DNA of 64,000 bases from Orrella marina (lineage in GTDB: Bacteria > Pseudomonadota > Gammaproteobacteria > Burkholderiales > Burkholderiaceae_B): assembly GCF_003058465.1 (NCBI RefSeq), contig NZ_CP028901.1:558001-622000 (forward strand). Direction: 5' to 3'. The position numbers and the translations under genes were made by a program. Under the pieces are notes generated by a model. It saw only the letters and a list, made by a program, of their open reading frames with translations, searched no databases and was not told the origin of the DNA. This document shows positions 63,489 to 64,000 of the stretch, in pieces; within the stretch, counting starts at the first letter, position 1, and each line of letters starts with the position of its first letter.

Positions 63489-64000
63489 GTGAAGCGAGAG
63501 GCAAGTACTGAGTGTGGGCAGACAAGCCTCCAGGAGCGGATAAGAAGTCAGATCGAGTCGGATATTCTGGGTGGCAGACGGCCACCCGGAAGCACGATTG
63601 ACGAGAAAGACGTCGCTGCAGCGTTCAACGCTTCACGTACTCCTGTCAGAGAGGCTTTGATTGCGCTCTCGGCTCGCGGTCTGGTGACGATCGCTGCGCG
63701 TTCCGGTATTTACGTTCGCAAGGCGAGTATGGCTGAGCTGGTCAGTGCGCTGGAGGCGATTTGCGAGCTCGAAGCCGTGGTTGCAGGTCTCGCAGCGAAG
63801 AGAGCCACGAAATCCGACATTGACCGCATGCGACTCGCGCTCGCAGAAGGAGGCCAGGCCGCCGAGATGCAGGATATCCAGGGGTATCGCGATGCCAACA
63901 CGCGACTTCACGAGGCGATTCATCAGGCAGCAGGAAACGCGGTGCTAGCTGATCATATCCGGAACTCGCGTAGTCTGCTGGTAGCGTATCGTTATCGCAG
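63489..64000 (+). CDS. GntR-family (FadR/FCD type) regulator, 3' end cut by window edge
   Basis: About 170 residues visible from GTG at 63489, with GGAGG four bases upstream. Winged HTH at about 13-80: LQERIRSQIESDILGG, then FNASRTPVREALIALSARGL. The FCD effector domain begins with LVSALEAICELEAVVAG and includes LHEAIHQAAGN, the usual metal/carboxylate site region. It follows the Bug receptor by 24 bases and is likely to bind the palindrome at 62459-62476 and sense an organic acid. Confidence 0.9.
   Translation, partial: MKREASTECGQTSLQERIRSQIESDILGGRRPPGSTIDEKDVAAAFNASRTPVREALIALSARGLVTIAARSGIYVRKASMAELVSALEAICELEAVVAGLAAKRATKSDIDRMRLALAEGGQAAEMQDIQGYRDANTRLHEAIHQAAGNAVLADHIRNSRSLLVAYRYR

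Overview
The window looks like the chromosome of a free-living betaproteobacterium of the order Burkholderiales, most likely Alcaligenaceae. This is inferred from four Bug/TctC-type solute receptors without TctAB partners, the many short catabolic operons each with a LysR, IclR, GntR or TetR gene, and moderate-to-high GC. No rRNA, tRNA, CRISPR array or phage block is visible. A complete IS1634-family insertion sequence is present. Both window edges cut genes: a SEC-C protein on the left and a GntR regulator on the right.

Layout. 1-7.7 kb: partial SEC-C protein, a seven-PAS hybrid histidine kinase, a smaller hybrid kinase and a REC-EAL c-di-GMP phosphodiesterase. 8.2-11.4 kb: TetR-controlled operon (SDR, flavin monooxygenase, an unlisted 45-residue membrane peptide, TetR) whose genes overlap by 4 bases at every junction, behind a promoter with a perfect TetR-type operator. 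11.5-15.2 kb: ssb, then an operon of an Xre regulator with the two carboxy(nor)spermidine enzymes. 15.4-18.6 kb: YbbA/YbbP-type ABC transporter. 18.7-24.8 kb: branched-chain amino acid type ABC system in which livF is frameshifted and has lost its Walker A lysine, plus an alpha/beta hydrolase. 25.2-39.9 kb: TRAP transporter and a large catabolic region in which the trio FAH-family hydrolase, TauD-family dioxygenase and FMN-dependent alpha-hydroxyacid dehydrogenase occurs twice, with LysR regulators and a Bug receptor. 40-46.9 kb: CoA-ester pathway (CoA transferase, acyl-CoA dehydrogenase, enoyl-CoA hydratase, cysteine-less thiolase-like protein, DUF35 partner, Bug receptor, IclR). 46.8-48.7 kb: IS1634-family element between 100-base direct repeats. 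48.7-56.6 kb: Bug receptor, quinone oxidoreductase, truncated globin, MerR/fasciclin divergent pair, secreted DNA/RNA nuclease, and a TerC/Alx membrane protein behind a yybP-ykoY manganese riboswitch. 57-59.7 kb: heme oxygenase coupled to a bacteriophytochrome-diguanylate cyclase. 59.7-64 kb: a third alpha-hydroxyacid dehydrogenase, an oxaloacetate decarboxylase-like enzyme, a frameshifted Bug receptor and a GntR gene.

How it fits together. The window combines scavenging of organic acids (TRAP, Bug and Liv receptors; hydroxyacid and CoA-ester catabolism) with c-di-GMP signalling: a light-responsive synthase at one end and a phosphorelay-controlled phosphodiesterase at the other. The least described items are the duplicated dioxygenase/hydroxyacid-dehydrogenase/FAH trio, the coupled 45-residue peptide, and the Xre-controlled polyamine operon. 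Both frameshifts lie in short G/C homopolymers, so sequencing error has to be excluded for them.
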